Part shown: piece by piece, positions 5,852-14,740 of the stretch
How positions within the stretch are numbered: the stretch's first letter is position 1
How the letters are laid out: the number at the start of each line of letters is the position of its first letter
Assembly: GCA_030531555.1 (NCBI GenBank)
Contig: JAUNNI010000027.1
Span: 1,410-34,679 of the forward strand
Reading direction: 5' to 3'
Length of the DNA stretch: 33,270 nt
Source: Eubacteriales bacterium
Lineage (GTDB): Bacteria; Bacillota; Clostridia; Lachnospirales; Lachnospiraceae
Position numbers and translations under genes: made by a program
Notes under the pieces: generated by a model
Told to the model about the DNA's origin: nothing
Database searches by the model: none
The model's input: the letters and a program-made list of their open reading frames with translations, nothing else

Positions 5852-7924
5852 TTGCCAAAGAAAACTCAACATGAATTACCCGAAGTCAAAGTCCGGCTTC
5901 GCTTAGAGCAGGGAACTTCTCTATACAGTGACCGTGCCATCGATACCCCGGAAACTGCCGTAGAAGTTATGGCTGATATGATGGCAAATTTGGACCGGGA
6001 GCATCTGTGTATCGTAAACCTGGATGCCAGAAGCCGGCCCATCGCATTTAACATTGTCTCTATCGGAGGGGTCGCAGAAAGTCGGTTTGATCTACAAAAT
6101 ATCTTTAAGTCAGCTATGCTTCAAAATGCATCCAGTCTTATCGCCCTGCACAACCACCCTTCGTCAGAGGTGTCCCCAAGCTGGGAAGATATCGAGGTTA
6201 CCAAGAAGATTGTAGCTGCCGGAAGGATTTTGGATCTTCCATTATTGGATCATATTATCGTAGGAGGATTCACCGGAGAAGCATACAGCATGAGAGAAGA
6301 CCATGAAGGACTCTTTCGTGCCGGTCATACCTTCCTGAAGAGTAATGATCCCAGTGATCTTATGGAGCGAAAAAGTCCATATTCCGTGGGAAAACCGGAT
6401 TCTGCAGAATACCGCAAACAGCGTGAGGAGAAGATGAAGCAGCTTACCGATATGCTGGAAGCAGGTGTGAAAAATGTATTCGAGAGTGATACCTTTGCTG
6501 CATTTTTGAAGACCATGGCAGCTTTTCCAAAGTATTCGATAAGGAATCAGATGCTTTTATATCTTCAGATGCAGGAGAAAGGACTGGATCCGAATCAGCC
6601 AGTCTGTGGCTATAATGCCTGGAAGGAACGTTTTGGAAGAAATGTAATGAGAGGCCAGCAGTCTCTGAAGATTTTTGCGCCGATGAAGTTCAAGACCAAA
6701 AGGGAACAGGATAAGGTGGATTCCAGCACCAATCAGCCAGTAAGAAATCCAGATGGATCCATTCAGAAAGAGGAAGTGGAAGTCTCTGTTACAAGATTCA
6801 AAGTGGAAAATGTCTTTGCTCTTGCACAGACAACAGGAAAGCCTTTGCCATCCATCTACCATAATCTGGAAGGAGATGTAAACCGCTATGATCAGTTCCT
6901 GCAGGCTCTTCATGAAGTCAGTCCGGTTCCTGTCAGTTTTGAACCGATGACAGGGAAAGATGGTTATTACTCTCAAGTAGAAAAGAGGATTGCTATCCGG
7001 GATGATATGAGCCAGAGACAGACTGCACTTGCCCTTCTTCATGAGATAACCCACGCCTATCTTCATGATCTGGATATGGATCATTTGGAAGAATCCTTAA
7101 AAGAACGAGGCAAAGACAACAGGCAGCTTGAGATTGAAGCGGAAGGATCCGCTTATGTATGTGCCACCTATTTTGGTATTGACGTAGCAGAGAACAGTCT
7201 GGGCTATATCACAGGATATTCCTCAAACAAAGAACTTCCAGAGCTATATGCGTCCCTTCAGACAATCCGTGATAATTCCCTGAAGATCATTGAATCCATG
7301 GAAAAAACTCTGACCAGGATCCGTCAGGAAGAACTGGAGAAGGATCCATTTCTTACCAATACCAGTGACCAGTACGCCATCTATCAGCTGGATCCAAAGG
7401 ATAAAGAGATCCCTTACCGTTTTATGAATACCACCTATATCGAACGAAATGATCTTCATATTCGGGTAGGGGATTACCGTCAGGTCTATCATGGGGCAAT
7501 TGAGCCAGGAATGACTCTCGATACCATCTATGAGAAGTTCAATCTTTCACATCCTGAGGATTTCAAAGGCCATTCTCTTTCCATCAGTGATGTAGTCATC
7601 CTGCGAAAAGACGGAGAAGAAAAGGCTTATTATGTTGATAATTTCGGCTTCAAGGAGCTGCCGGATTTTGTGGAGATACTAAGAAGTCCTTTAAGCACCT
7701 TGCCGGTTTACCAGGAGAAAGAACAGCAGACAGTGAAAGAATTGACCCAGGAATCCCTGGGATTTGCAGACCCCAAAGTTACTCACGATGCTTTGGATCC
7801 TCTGGAACAGACCTTCCAGGATATCCTGGAAAGGGCAAAACAGGAAGATGAGGCATCAAAAATGAATCAGAACACCAGAGCACAGGAGAAAACGGCAAAG
7901 TTATCCCGTGCTTTTTCTATGTAA
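5852..7924 (+). CDS. RadC/JAB - ArdC - zincin - YodL multidomain mobile-element protein
   Basis: This is a 690-residue fusion protein. Residues about 15-140 are a RadC-type JAB/MPN domain with a full JAMM metal site (H100-x-H102-x7-S110-x2-D113 in HNHPSSEVSPSWED). About 188-300 is an ArdC-like single-strand DNA-binding domain (AAFPKYSIRNQMLLYLQMQ, GYNAWKERFGRNVMRGQ). About 345-450 is a zincin metallopeptidase with HEITH at 397-401 and a candidate third ligand in IEAEGSAY. About 505-608 is a YodL-like domain (YAIYQL ... SLSISDVVIL ... YYVDNFGF). ArdC proteins of conjugative plasmids protect incoming DNA from restriction, so a role in establishment of transferred DNA is likely. The start codon is TTG at 5852, chosen because AAAGGAGG lies nine bases upstream. 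It heads the conjugation gene run with the XRE, PcfB and PcfC genes. Confidence 0.88.
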   Translation: MPKKTQHELPEVKVRLRLEQGTSLYSDRAIDTPETAVEVMADMMANLDREHLCIVNLDARSRPIAFNIVSIGGVAESRFDLQNIFKSAMLQNASSLIALHNHPSSEVSPSWEDIEVTKKIVAAGRILDLPLLDHIIVGGFTGEAYSMREDHEGLFRAGHTFLKSNDPSDLMERKSPYSVGKPDSAEYRKQREEKMKQLTDMLEAGVKNVFESDTFAAFLKTMAAFPKYSIRNQMLLYLQMQEKGLDPNQPVCGYNAWKERFGRNVMRGQQSLKIFAPMKFKTKREQDKVDSSTNQPVRNPDGSIQKEEVEVSVTRFKVENVFALAQTTGKPLPSIYHNLEGDVNRYDQFLQALHEVSPVPVSFEPMTGKDGYYSQVEKRIAIRDDMSQRQTALALLHEITHAYLHDLDMDHLEESLKERGKDNRQLEIEAEGSAYVCATYFGIDVAENSLGYITGYSSNKELPELYASLQTIRDNSLKIIESMEKTLTRIRQEELEKDPFLTNTSDQYAIYQLDPKDKEIPYRFMNTTYIERNDLHIRVGDYRQVYHGAIEPGMTLDTIYEKFNLSHPEDFKGHSLSISDVVILRKDGEEKAYYVDNFGFKELPDFVEILRSPLSTLPVYQEKEQQTVKELTQESLGFADPKVTHDALDPLEQTFQDILERAKQEDEASKMNQNTRAQEKTAKLSRAFSM

Positions 7925-7946
7925 TCAGAAGGAGGAATCCAAAGAA

Positions 7947-8549
7947 ATGCAAGAGCAAAATGATATGTTTATGGAAGAAAAAATGATGTGGAAGGTGGGC
8001 CAGTGCATCTATGATCTAAGAGTACAGAAGAACTTATCCCAGCAGCAGCTTGCCGATCTGTCCATGATTCCCCAGACGGAAATGCATCAGATTGAAAATG
8101 GATACCAACTGCCGGATGATCTGAATCTGCATCTTATGGCCATGGCCCTGGATGTTTATCCGTCCAGTATCTTAAAAGCTGATCCGGTACCACGAAGAAC
8201 TTACTGGGAATTTATGGAGTTATATGACCGTACCATGAGTCTGCTTGACCAGGTCATCGAATATAACCAGGCCTATATGAAAGTGATTGATGAGATTGTG
8301 GCAGATTATCCACAGATGCAGAGCTATCTGGCAGCAAAACTTCCGAAAGAATCCCAATCTGAAGAAAGAAGGGAAGAACAGTCCCTGACGCAAAATCCAA
8401 CACTAGCTAAAGAAGAAAATTCTGCCACAAACACCATAGATACAGCAAATGTACAGCAGCAGGCAGAGAAACCTTCAGATCTGCAGACTGGAGCAGAAGC
8501 CAAACCGAACAAACCGGATCAACAGACACCGAAACTGGGAGGATTTTAA
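7947..8549 (+). CDS. XRE-family helix-turn-helix protein of the conjugation operon
   Basis: The start at ATG 7947 follows AGAAGGAGGA. An upstream in-frame ATG at 7908 overlaps the previous gene and lacks a site. Of 200 residues, the N-terminal third is a Cro/C1-type helix-turn-helix (LRVQKNLSQQQLADLSMIPQ, then TEMHQIENGYQLP). The middle is helical, and the tail from about residue 135 is low-complexity, rich in Gln, Glu, Pro and Ala, and probably disordered. It lies 22 bases after the ArdC-type gene and two bases before the PcfB-like gene, so it is co-transcribed and may regulate the operon or act in DNA processing. The helix-turn-helix is clear, the job is inferred. Confidence 0.75.
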   Translation: MQEQNDMFMEEKMMWKVGQCIYDLRVQKNLSQQQLADLSMIPQTEMHQIENGYQLPDDLNLHLMAMALDVYPSSILKADPVPRRTYWEFMELYDRTMSLLDQVIEYNQAYMKVIDEIVADYPQMQSYLAAKLPKESQSEERREEQSLTQNPTLAKEENSATNTIDTANVQQQAEKPSDLQTGAEAKPNKPDQQTPKLGGF

Positions 8550-8551
8550 TT

Positions 8552-9835
8552 ATGGAACGAGAGACAAAAGATGTGATCGTCAGTATCACCAATGCCATGC
8601 GATACATGGATCCGGTCCTGAAGCTGACATCCATAGGAACCGTTATGTTGCTGCAGCATTTTGCCCGACTGATCCAGGAAAGAAGGCTGCAGGAGAACAC
8701 ATTTGAGGAATTCTCTGATTTTCTGAAAGCCACTGATGGAAAATACGATATCATGAATGTTCCCATCGCAGATGCTGAACAGATGTCTGAGGAACTCGAT
8801 GCCATGGGAGTTCATCATTCTGTACTACCGGATCTGAATAAAGATGACGGTTTGGTTCAGGTGGCAGTCTATCAGGCAGACAAGGATAAGTTTGCGGCGT
8901 GGTATCAGAGACATCTCATGAGCTGTATGCAGGGAGGAGAAAAGAGTCTGCAGGATCTTCAGAATCTGACCAGGGGAAGAACCAGCATCGTATCCTTCCC
9001 ATTAGAGGGAATGGAACAGGATATGGCAGAGGATTTTTCAAAACTGGGCATCAATTACTCCATGCTTCCAGATCTTCATGTGGGAGATGGATCTTTTCAG
9101 ATGGTTGTTGCCAATGCCGATATGCCAAAGGTTCAGAAATGGTATGACCTGAAGAAAGAAGATCTTCTGAAGACAGAAGGAAGGGAGCTGCCGGATCTGG
9201 ATGCCATTTCCATGGAAGAATACCAGCAGACAGGACAGATCACGGAAGAAGAGTATGTGGAAAGTGCATCTCCAGATATCAAAAAGGCTATCGAAAAATA
9301 CGAGAATCAGGAGAAAGGAGAACTGGAGGAAACCCTTGCTGAGCCGGAGCAGTATCCAAAGAATGAAAATGTGATTGAGTTTGAATCATTTTCCAGGAAT
9401 CCGGAATATATCCCGATCAGCATTGACAGGGAAACACTGATCCAGCAGAGTAGTTATCAGGATTTAGAGGAATTTCAAAGACACGGGATGTTTGCCTGCA
9501 GAGTGCCCGGAACCTGGAATACGGAAGAAATGGAAGAACAGATCCTCCTTATTCGTATGGAGCAGGTATTTGAAACAAATGACGGGAAGGGTTATCTTGC
9601 CTTCCTTCGAAAAACAGACCCGCCAATCGTGCTAAGTGGAAAAACAGGCGATGTGATGGAGCAGTATGCCGGGATAGGATCCGATGCATTTGCCCGTAAC
9701 TACTTTGAAAAAGTACAGCAGAAGATGCTGGAGATCGACCAGAAGAAGAGCAAAGAGCTGGAAAAAGCTGTCACAAAGGCAGGGAAAGAAGTTCTTCCGC
9801 TGAAGATCCCATCCAACCCGGTCAAGGCACGGTAA
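8552..9835 (+). CDS. PcfB-like (DUF3801) protein with internal duplication
   Basis: The 427-residue protein begins with a helical region resembling DUF3801/PcfB, the relaxosome accessory protein paired with coupling protein PcfC on pCF10. Two tandem units follow: residues about 65-118 (DAEQMSEELDAMGVHHSVLP) and about 145-198 (MEQDMAEDFSKLGINYSMLP), each continuing DL-x3-DG and ending near a Trp-Tyr. The second half (about 230 onward) is an acidic linker and a domain of unknown type. GGGAGGA precedes the ATG, and the XRE gene ends two bases before. The immediate downstream neighbour is the coupling protein, the same order as pcfB-pcfC, which is the best argument for the call. Duplication and extension make it longer than plain PcfB proteins. 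Confidence 0.65.
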   Translation: MERETKDVIVSITNAMRYMDPVLKLTSIGTVMLLQHFARLIQERRLQENTFEEFSDFLKATDGKYDIMNVPIADAEQMSEELDAMGVHHSVLPDLNKDDGLVQVAVYQADKDKFAAWYQRHLMSCMQGGEKSLQDLQNLTRGRTSIVSFPLEGMEQDMAEDFSKLGINYSMLPDLHVGDGSFQMVVANADMPKVQKWYDLKKEDLLKTEGRELPDLDAISMEEYQQTGQITEEEYVESASPDIKKAIEKYENQEKGELEETLAEPEQYPKNENVIEFESFSRNPEYIPISIDRETLIQQSSYQDLEEFQRHGMFACRVPGTWNTEEMEEQILLIRMEQVFETNDGKGYLAFLRKTDPPIVLSGKTGDVMEQYAGIGSDAFARNYFEKVQQKMLEIDQKKSKELEKAVTKAGKEVLPLKIPSNPVKAR

Positions 9836-9850
9836 AGGAAGTGGTCCTTT

Positions 9851-12115
9851 ATGTATGTCAAAAAGAAAATACCATGGGTAGGACTGCTTTTGCTCCTGAT
9901 TCCCATTGAGATCGCAGCATATTATGTCAGCGGTCTTTTTTTGATTCCGGGAGTGACTCTGGCAAATTACATGAATCATCTTGCTTACATCATGCTGCAT
10001 CCATTTCATTTATGGCTGAATGCCAAAACTCCTGCAGTCATGGGAATCGGTCTGATCCTGTGGCTGATGGGAGTTTCTTATTTCTTAAGTCATTATAAGA
10101 ATTACCAGTTTGATAAAGAACACGGTGTGGCAGAATGGGCAGATGTTGCACAGATGTCAAAGGAGCTTCGGGGAGAATCTGGCAATGATCTCACGTATCT
10201 CAGCCAGAACATAGCCTTCAGTTCCAAAGCCTTATCCAATATGAATGGTCTGGTCATCGGTGGATCCGGTTCCTTTAAGACAACTTCCGTTCTGACTCCG
10301 AATCTATTAGAAGCAAACTGTACGAATATATTTTTGGATATCAAGGGAGAACTACTTAGAAACCATGGAAATTATCTGAAAGCCCATGGCATCACGGTAA
10401 AAAGCTTTAACCTGAAATATCCTTTGGAATCGGACCGTTTTAATCCATTTGAATACATTTACAGTAATTCAGACCTGGTTGCCCTGATCCAGAATATCCA
10501 GGAATCCGTCACGCCACCCGATGCCCAGAAAGGAGATCCGTTCTGGGCCGACGGTGTTGGTCTTTATATGCAGTCCATGTTTGAATATGAGTGGTATATG
10601 TCTAAGAACGAAAAAAGAAAAGCCACGATGAATAATATCCTGAAACTGGTAAACATGGAATCCAAAAAGGTGGATGAAAACGGAACCACAGCTCTTCAGC
10701 AGGAAATGAACCGGCTGGCTGAGATTTATGGAGATGATTATCCCCCTGTCCGTGATTACCGTAAACTGAAGGAAGGCGCCACAGAAACAGTACGATCCAT
10801 TATCATCATGGTAAATGCCCAGCTCCGTCTTTTTGAACTTCCAGAAATCCAGAGAATCTTTGAAGATGATGACATTGACATTCCATCACTGGGACTGGGA
10901 GTGGACGGCAATCCCAACAAGAAAACAGCATTATTCCTTGTCATGCGTTCTTTGGATAATTCCTATAATCTCTTCATCAACATCTTTTATAACATCATGT
11001 TCCGTGTCCTCAAAGATCTGGCAGATAATGAATGTGAAGGAGGCTCACTACCGATCCATGTCCGTTTATGGGCAGATGAATATTATGCAGGACCAAAACC
11101 ACAGAATACTGAAACTCTCATGGGTGAGATTCGTGGACGAAACCTGTCGATTGTTCCAATTCTTCAGGATCTGGCCCAGATCAAAACCGTATTCCCACAG
11201 GATAAATGGCAGATATTCAATGATAACTGTGCTTCCGTGATCTATCTTGGATCCGGACCTACGGCAGATGATACCCATAAATGGATCTCTGATATGCTGG
11301 GTGAAACAACCATCGATACAAGATCAGAAAGCATTCCATCCAGTATGAATCAGAGTGGAAGCGTGCAGAATCAGAAGGGTGGCATGAAACTGTTCACACC
11401 AACACAGGTGAGGGAAATGCCACGAAAACACTGCATCATTTTCCTGGAAGGAAGAAAGCCGATCTATGATGTGAAAAACATCCCATTCAACACACCAAAA
11501 TGGAAAGAATCTGAAGAACTGGCTGGGAAATACGGTTACCGTCATCCGGTCCGTGTCACTTACAATGAGAAAACAAGGACCTATAAAACTATTGAATGTC
11601 GTGAGAAGATTCAAATCCTCGATGAAAAGGATCTAGAATACTATAAAGAAGCAGCAAAAACCGATAATAGCATCCGTGTATATGAAGTCGATGCGCAGGA
11701 TTTTCTCTTTTTAAATCTGCATCCTGATGAAAAACCAACCGTGGAAGAACTGTCTGAAATGATAAGAAATATGCAGAAAAAAGATGTTTCTGAAATGGAG
11801 CTGCCTGCTGATGTGGCAGCAATGAAAGCAGAGAAAGCACCCGAAAAGGACACGGTATCACAAAAAACTGCTTCAACATCCAATGACAAAGAAGAGAAAA
11901 ATGTACCACACGATTCCTGGGATCTTTCCGGATCCATCATTGACTGTATGTTGCGATATGGCAAGCAGCTTTCCCATGATGAGATGGATATCATCATACA
12001 GGGAATAGAGGATGGATTGACCGATGAACAGGTAAAAAAATACTTTGCTCTTCATGATGTCAAACAAATGAAGAGAGTGGTACATTTGCTTCGAATACAA
12101 AATAAAACCAGCTGA
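9851..12115 (+). CDS. VirD4/TraG-type coupling protein (PcfC-like)
   Basis: This is the conjugative coupling ATPase that links the DNA-relaxase complex to the transfer channel at the inner membrane. Its 754 residues include two N-terminal membrane segments (about 8-34 and 61-80). The nucleotide site is GGSGSFKTTS at 137-146, where Phe replaces the usual Gly before Lys. A Walker B-like strand is HVRLWADEYYAG (about 403-414), followed by a motif with MGEIRGRNLS and LQDLAQIK typical of the family. The C-terminal 60 residues form a separate helical module. The start at 9851 has GGAAGTGG upstream, 15 bases after the PcfB-like gene. The relaxase and channel genes expected nearby are absent, so this is a piece of a once larger transfer region. 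Confidence 0.9.
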   Translation: MYVKKKIPWVGLLLLLIPIEIAAYYVSGLFLIPGVTLANYMNHLAYIMLHPFHLWLNAKTPAVMGIGLILWLMGVSYFLSHYKNYQFDKEHGVAEWADVAQMSKELRGESGNDLTYLSQNIAFSSKALSNMNGLVIGGSGSFKTTSVLTPNLLEANCTNIFLDIKGELLRNHGNYLKAHGITVKSFNLKYPLESDRFNPFEYIYSNSDLVALIQNIQESVTPPDAQKGDPFWADGVGLYMQSMFEYEWYMSKNEKRKATMNNILKLVNMESKKVDENGTTALQQEMNRLAEIYGDDYPPVRDYRKLKEGATETVRSIIIMVNAQLRLFELPEIQRIFEDDDIDIPSLGLGVDGNPNKKTALFLVMRSLDNSYNLFINIFYNIMFRVLKDLADNECEGGSLPIHVRLWADEYYAGPKPQNTETLMGEIRGRNLSIVPILQDLAQIKTVFPQDKWQIFNDNCASVIYLGSGPTADDTHKWISDMLGETTIDTRSESIPSSMNQSGSVQNQKGGMKLFTPTQVREMPRKHCIIFLEGRKPIYDVKNIPFNTPKWKESEELAGKYGYRHPVRVTYNEKTRTYKTIECREKIQILDEKDLEYYKEAAKTDNSIRVYEVDAQDFLFLNLHPDEKPTVEELSEMIRNMQKKDVSEMELPADVAAMKAEKAPEKDTVSQKTASTSNDKEEKNVPHDSWDLSGSIIDCMLRYGKQLSHDEMDIIIQGIEDGLTDEQVKKYFALHDVKQMKRVVHLLRIQNKTS

Positions 12116-12140
12116 TAGAAACGCCTAATCTATCAGCTGG
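12108..12140 (+). other. Perfect 11-bp hairpin overlapping the coupling-protein stop codon
   Basis: CCAGCTGATAG (12108-12118) pairs exactly with CTATCAGCTGG (12130-12140) around an 11-base loop. The stop codon TGA (12113-12115) lies inside the left arm. No T-run follows, so a simple terminator is unlikely. RNA 3'-end protection or a protein site are alternatives. Confidence 0.6.
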
Positions 12141-12177
12141 CATGTCAAGAAGGACTGTGGCATTATGAAGAGAATGC

Positions 12178-12546
12178 CTACGAATCTTCGGAATCTACGA
12201 TTTTTTTATAACGATAATAGGATGCTTGCCCGATGGATAGCCTCTCCATAATATGTTTGCGGTCAAGCCCCTCAGCATACAGGATGCGAAACTCATCCAA
12301 ACGCTCGGCCTTTTCAGGGCTCTTTTTTCTACCGGCATTTCTGCGAAGCTTATCCTGGTAAATGGAAAGACGAAGCATGGACTTCGCACCATGATCCGAA
12401 AGTGTCACAGAGATGCCATTCTTATTCAACAGCTCATTGATCAGCTGAATCTGTTCTGATGTTTCTGAAGAAGAAACAATCTCAAAATCAAACTCATCAA
12501 TATTCATATCTTTCAAAGAATCATCCTTTAATTTATCATCCATCAT
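12178..12546 (-). CDS. Small helix-turn-helix protein of mobile-element type
   Basis: The 122-residue protein has a very acidic N-terminus, a middle with KSMLRLSIYQDKLRRNAGRKK, and a C-terminal resolvase-like helix-turn-helix (YAEGLDRKHIMERLSIGQASYYRYKKI). Such small proteins occur next to conjugation genes of clostridial elements, but I cannot name a family with certainty. GGAGGTAG precedes the doubled ATG. It is convergent with the coupling-protein gene. It probably binds DNA through the C-terminal part. A role in element control is inferred from position only. Confidence 0.65.
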   Translation of the reverse strand: MMDDKLKDDSLKDMNIDEFDFEIVSSSETSEQIQLINELLNKNGISVTLSDHGAKSMLRLSIYQDKLRRNAGRKKSPEKAERLDEFRILYAEGLDRKHIMERLSIGQASYYRYKKIVDSEDS

Positions 12547-13009
12547 CCACTACCTCCATCTATCAAAACAACTTGTAAAGGCATAATTATTTCTGAAAAT
12601 AGTATAGCACAGAAAATGTCTTATCTGCAATTAATAAAAGATAAAAAGTTTGATAACAACAATATATAGTACATAATGCACCAATATCTCCACCGTATAT
12701 AGTTGTCTTGTTCAATGATGCAGAACAATTGGGTAAATAGGATTTGATTATAATAAATGCTAAGAATAGATATTGCAATAAGTAAAAAAAATGGTAAAAT
12801 AACGATTGCGGCGTGCCGCAATCGTTATTTTTTAGATTATGGACTTCAGTCTGTTGAGCATGAAGCGAGTTTCTCATAAAGGAGAAATGAGCCATGCGAA
12901 ATAATTAACCACCCGCTATGCGGGTGCGCATCGAAGGTTATACAAAAAAATTACCTTTCCGTATACAATAATGTTGTTCAGGCTATATTGTAGAAAGGAA
13001 AGGTAATTT
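12547..13009. other. Gene-free AT-rich stretch with palindrome and IS200 left end
   Basis: About 460 bases carry no convincing gene. Bases 12600-12795 are AT-rich without visible structure. The rest contains the 36-base palindrome at 12796-12831, a short region of no recognised content (12840-12900), and the subterminal hairpin of an IS200-type element (CACCCGC-TAT-GCGGGTG at about 12910-12926). Confidence 0.6.
12796..12831. terminator. Bidirectional terminator, 17-bp perfect stem
   Basis: AAAATAACGATTGCGGC and its exact complement flank a two-base GT centre, with A-rich sequence before and T-rich after. On either strand this forms a GC-cored stem ending in a T-run. It could shield the transfer region from the IS cluster. 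Confidence 0.75.
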
Positions 13010-13240
13010 ATGGCGAAGAAAGAATATTCACTCTCACACACAAAATGGATGTGCAAGTATCACATTGTCTTCACACCTAAGTATAGACGAAAAATAATAT
13101 ACAATCAACTAAAAACGGACATCCGCGATATCATTAAACAGTTATGTGCATATAAAGGTGTAGAAATATTAGAAGGACATCTTATGCCAGATCATATCCA
13201 TATGTTAGTAGCGATACCACCAAAGATTAGCGTATCATCA
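12905..13240 (+). mobile_element. Truncated IS200/IS605-type element
   Basis: The left part has a subterminal hairpin (about 12910-12926) ahead of a Y1 transposase gene, the layout of IS200-type elements, which lack inverted repeats. Recognisable coding similarity ends at about 13240, just before the IS630 copy, so the right half is gone. The left boundary is approximate. Confidence 0.7.
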
Positions 13241-13282
13241 TTTGAAGATGGTTCTTTAACTAGTATAGTGTCTTTTAAATAA
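13010..13282 (+). pseudogene. IS200-type Y1 transposase TnpA, 3' part missing
   Basis: The frame starts at ATG 13010 after AAAGGAAAGG. It has the TnpA opening WMCKYHIVFTPKYRRKIIY and the metal-binding HUH motif in MPDHIHMLVAIPPK. After SVSSF (about 13240) the sequence no longer resembles TnpA, and the last residues read through 20 orphan bases into the IS630 end. The C-terminal catalytic tyrosine helix, expected around residue 125-130, is absent, so the protein cannot carry out transposition. Confidence 0.85.
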
Positions 13283-13963
13283 ATGGACTGTATTTCCAAG
13301 CTGTGATATACTATCTCCAGAACATTCTGGAGGTATCATAATGGGTAGAAAATCGTCAACTATCGAACTCTCAACAACTGATCGCGAGTATCTTGAACTT
13401 CAAACACGAGCAAGAACCATTCAAGCACAAACAGTTAGCAGAGCAAGAATTATTCTTCTGAAATCAGAAGGCATTTCTATCGAAGAAATTGCTGATAAAG
13501 TTGGCATGAACAGAAAGAGTGTTATGCTCTGCTTGAAAAAGTTCAAAGAAGGCGGTGTTGAAAATGCTCTTTTTGATGCACCTGGTCGTGGCAGAAATGC
13601 TGAGATTACAGATGAAGAAAAGGCATGGATTATCAACCTTGCTTGTCAAAGACCGGTAGATCTCGGTTATGCTGCTGAAACATGGACCTATGCAAAATTA
13701 ACTGCCCACATCAATAAAACGGCCGAGGCTGCTGGATATACAAGACTCTCAACTATTCACAAGAGTACTATAAATATCATTCTCGATGAAGCTGATATTA
13801 AGCCGCATAAAATCACTTACTATTGCGAAAATCGGGATTCTGAATTTGACCAAAAAATGCACAATGTACTACTCGTATATAAACAGTTGTCCCTCCAATT
13901 CGACGAAGAAGGCAATCTTTTTCCGTTTGAAGAGGATGGACAGGTAGTTCATGTCCTTTCTTA
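13263..13963 (+). mobile_element. 3'-truncated IS630 copy
   Basis: The 701 bases are identical to 26430-27130 of the complete IS630 except one base (13920 T versus 27087 C). The left end GTATAGTGTC follows CTA of a CTAG target, as in the complete copy. Identity stops abruptly at 13963, inside the transposase gene, where MATE-gene sequence begins. The right end is missing. Confidence 0.9.
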
Positions 13964-13967
13964 CTGA
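13341..13967 (+). pseudogene. IS630 transposase, N-terminal 207 residues only
   Basis: It is identical to the first 207 residues of the copy at 26508 except Phe194 in place of Leu. It retains the helix-turn-helix region (ISIEEIADKVGMNRKSVMLCLKKF) but ends before the first catalytic Asp, because the gene is joined at 13963 to the MATE gene. It is therefore inactive, though a DNA-binding fragment could be made from its own ribosome site (TGGAGGTATCATA before ATG). Confidence 0.9.
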
Positions 13968-14538
13968 AGAGGCAGACAAAGACCAGATTGAGCAGGACAT
14001 TGATGAGGCCGGCAGTCATGATAAAGAGGGTCGGCCTTCGGGTATCGCTATTGGATCTGAGGATGGCGGCACCGAAATTATAGACCAGGATAAAAAAGAG
14101 TCCAATGAAATAGATGCGGATATAGAGAACTGACAGGGACAGGATGGACGCCGGGGTCCCCATGGCGGTCAGGATCACACCTGCAAAGAGGAAACCGAAG
14201 CTGGCTGTGAGAATGCCTGCGAAACAGGCGATAAAATAAGCCGTGTGGATGGCCTTCTGAACTTCGTCATAATCGCCCTTACCGATTAGTCTGGAAACGG
14301 TCACGTCCGCACCGATGGACAGACCCATCAGACCCCAGGTGAACATGGAGACCACAGGGGCTGTAGAGCCTACGGCAGCCAGGGAAAGTTCGCCGGCATA
14401 ACGGCCCACGATCATGGAGTCTGCAGCATTGAAGAATCTCTGAAATGCGTTGGAGATCATGAGGGGATAGGCAAAACGCAGCATATGGATCAGGAGATGG
14501 GAACCTGTCATTTGAATGGGTTGGCGATTGTGTGACAT
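13964..14538 (-). pseudogene. MATE-family efflux transporter, C-terminal part lost
   Basis: The start at 14538 (MSHNRQPIQMTGSH) is preceded by GAGGACG. About 191 residues of a MATE/NorM-type drug:cation antiporter are present, including FAYPLMISNAFQRFFNAADS, GRYAGELSLAAVGS, WGLMGLSIGADVTVSRLIG and ILRSNSDTRRPTLF, about the first five to six of twelve membrane helices. Family proteins have about 450 residues. At 13963/13964 the frame passes into the antisense of the IS630 copy. The gene is divergent from the D-amino-acid transaminase gene, so it probably belonged to the same chromosomal or cargo block. Confidence 0.88.
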
Positions 14539-14740
14539 GAGATATCGTCCTCTTTTTTCTATGGTTATCAAGGATATTATGGTATAATTTCATTATGAAA
14601 ACAAGCTGAAAATCTCAAATAGGATATCGCATAAAATCTACAACTATGAAGTTGGCCTTATTCATGCACATTTTCGCGGAATCCGTGTATGGTTTTTGGT
14701 TTGATGTCTAAATCATATTGAGAAAAAAAGGAGCAGGACA

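Noticed and set aside
8899-9147. Alternative plus-strand frame within the PcfB-like gene
   Set aside because: It is an out-of-frame shadow. The main frame is continuous, has a good ribosome site and shows the internal protein repeat.
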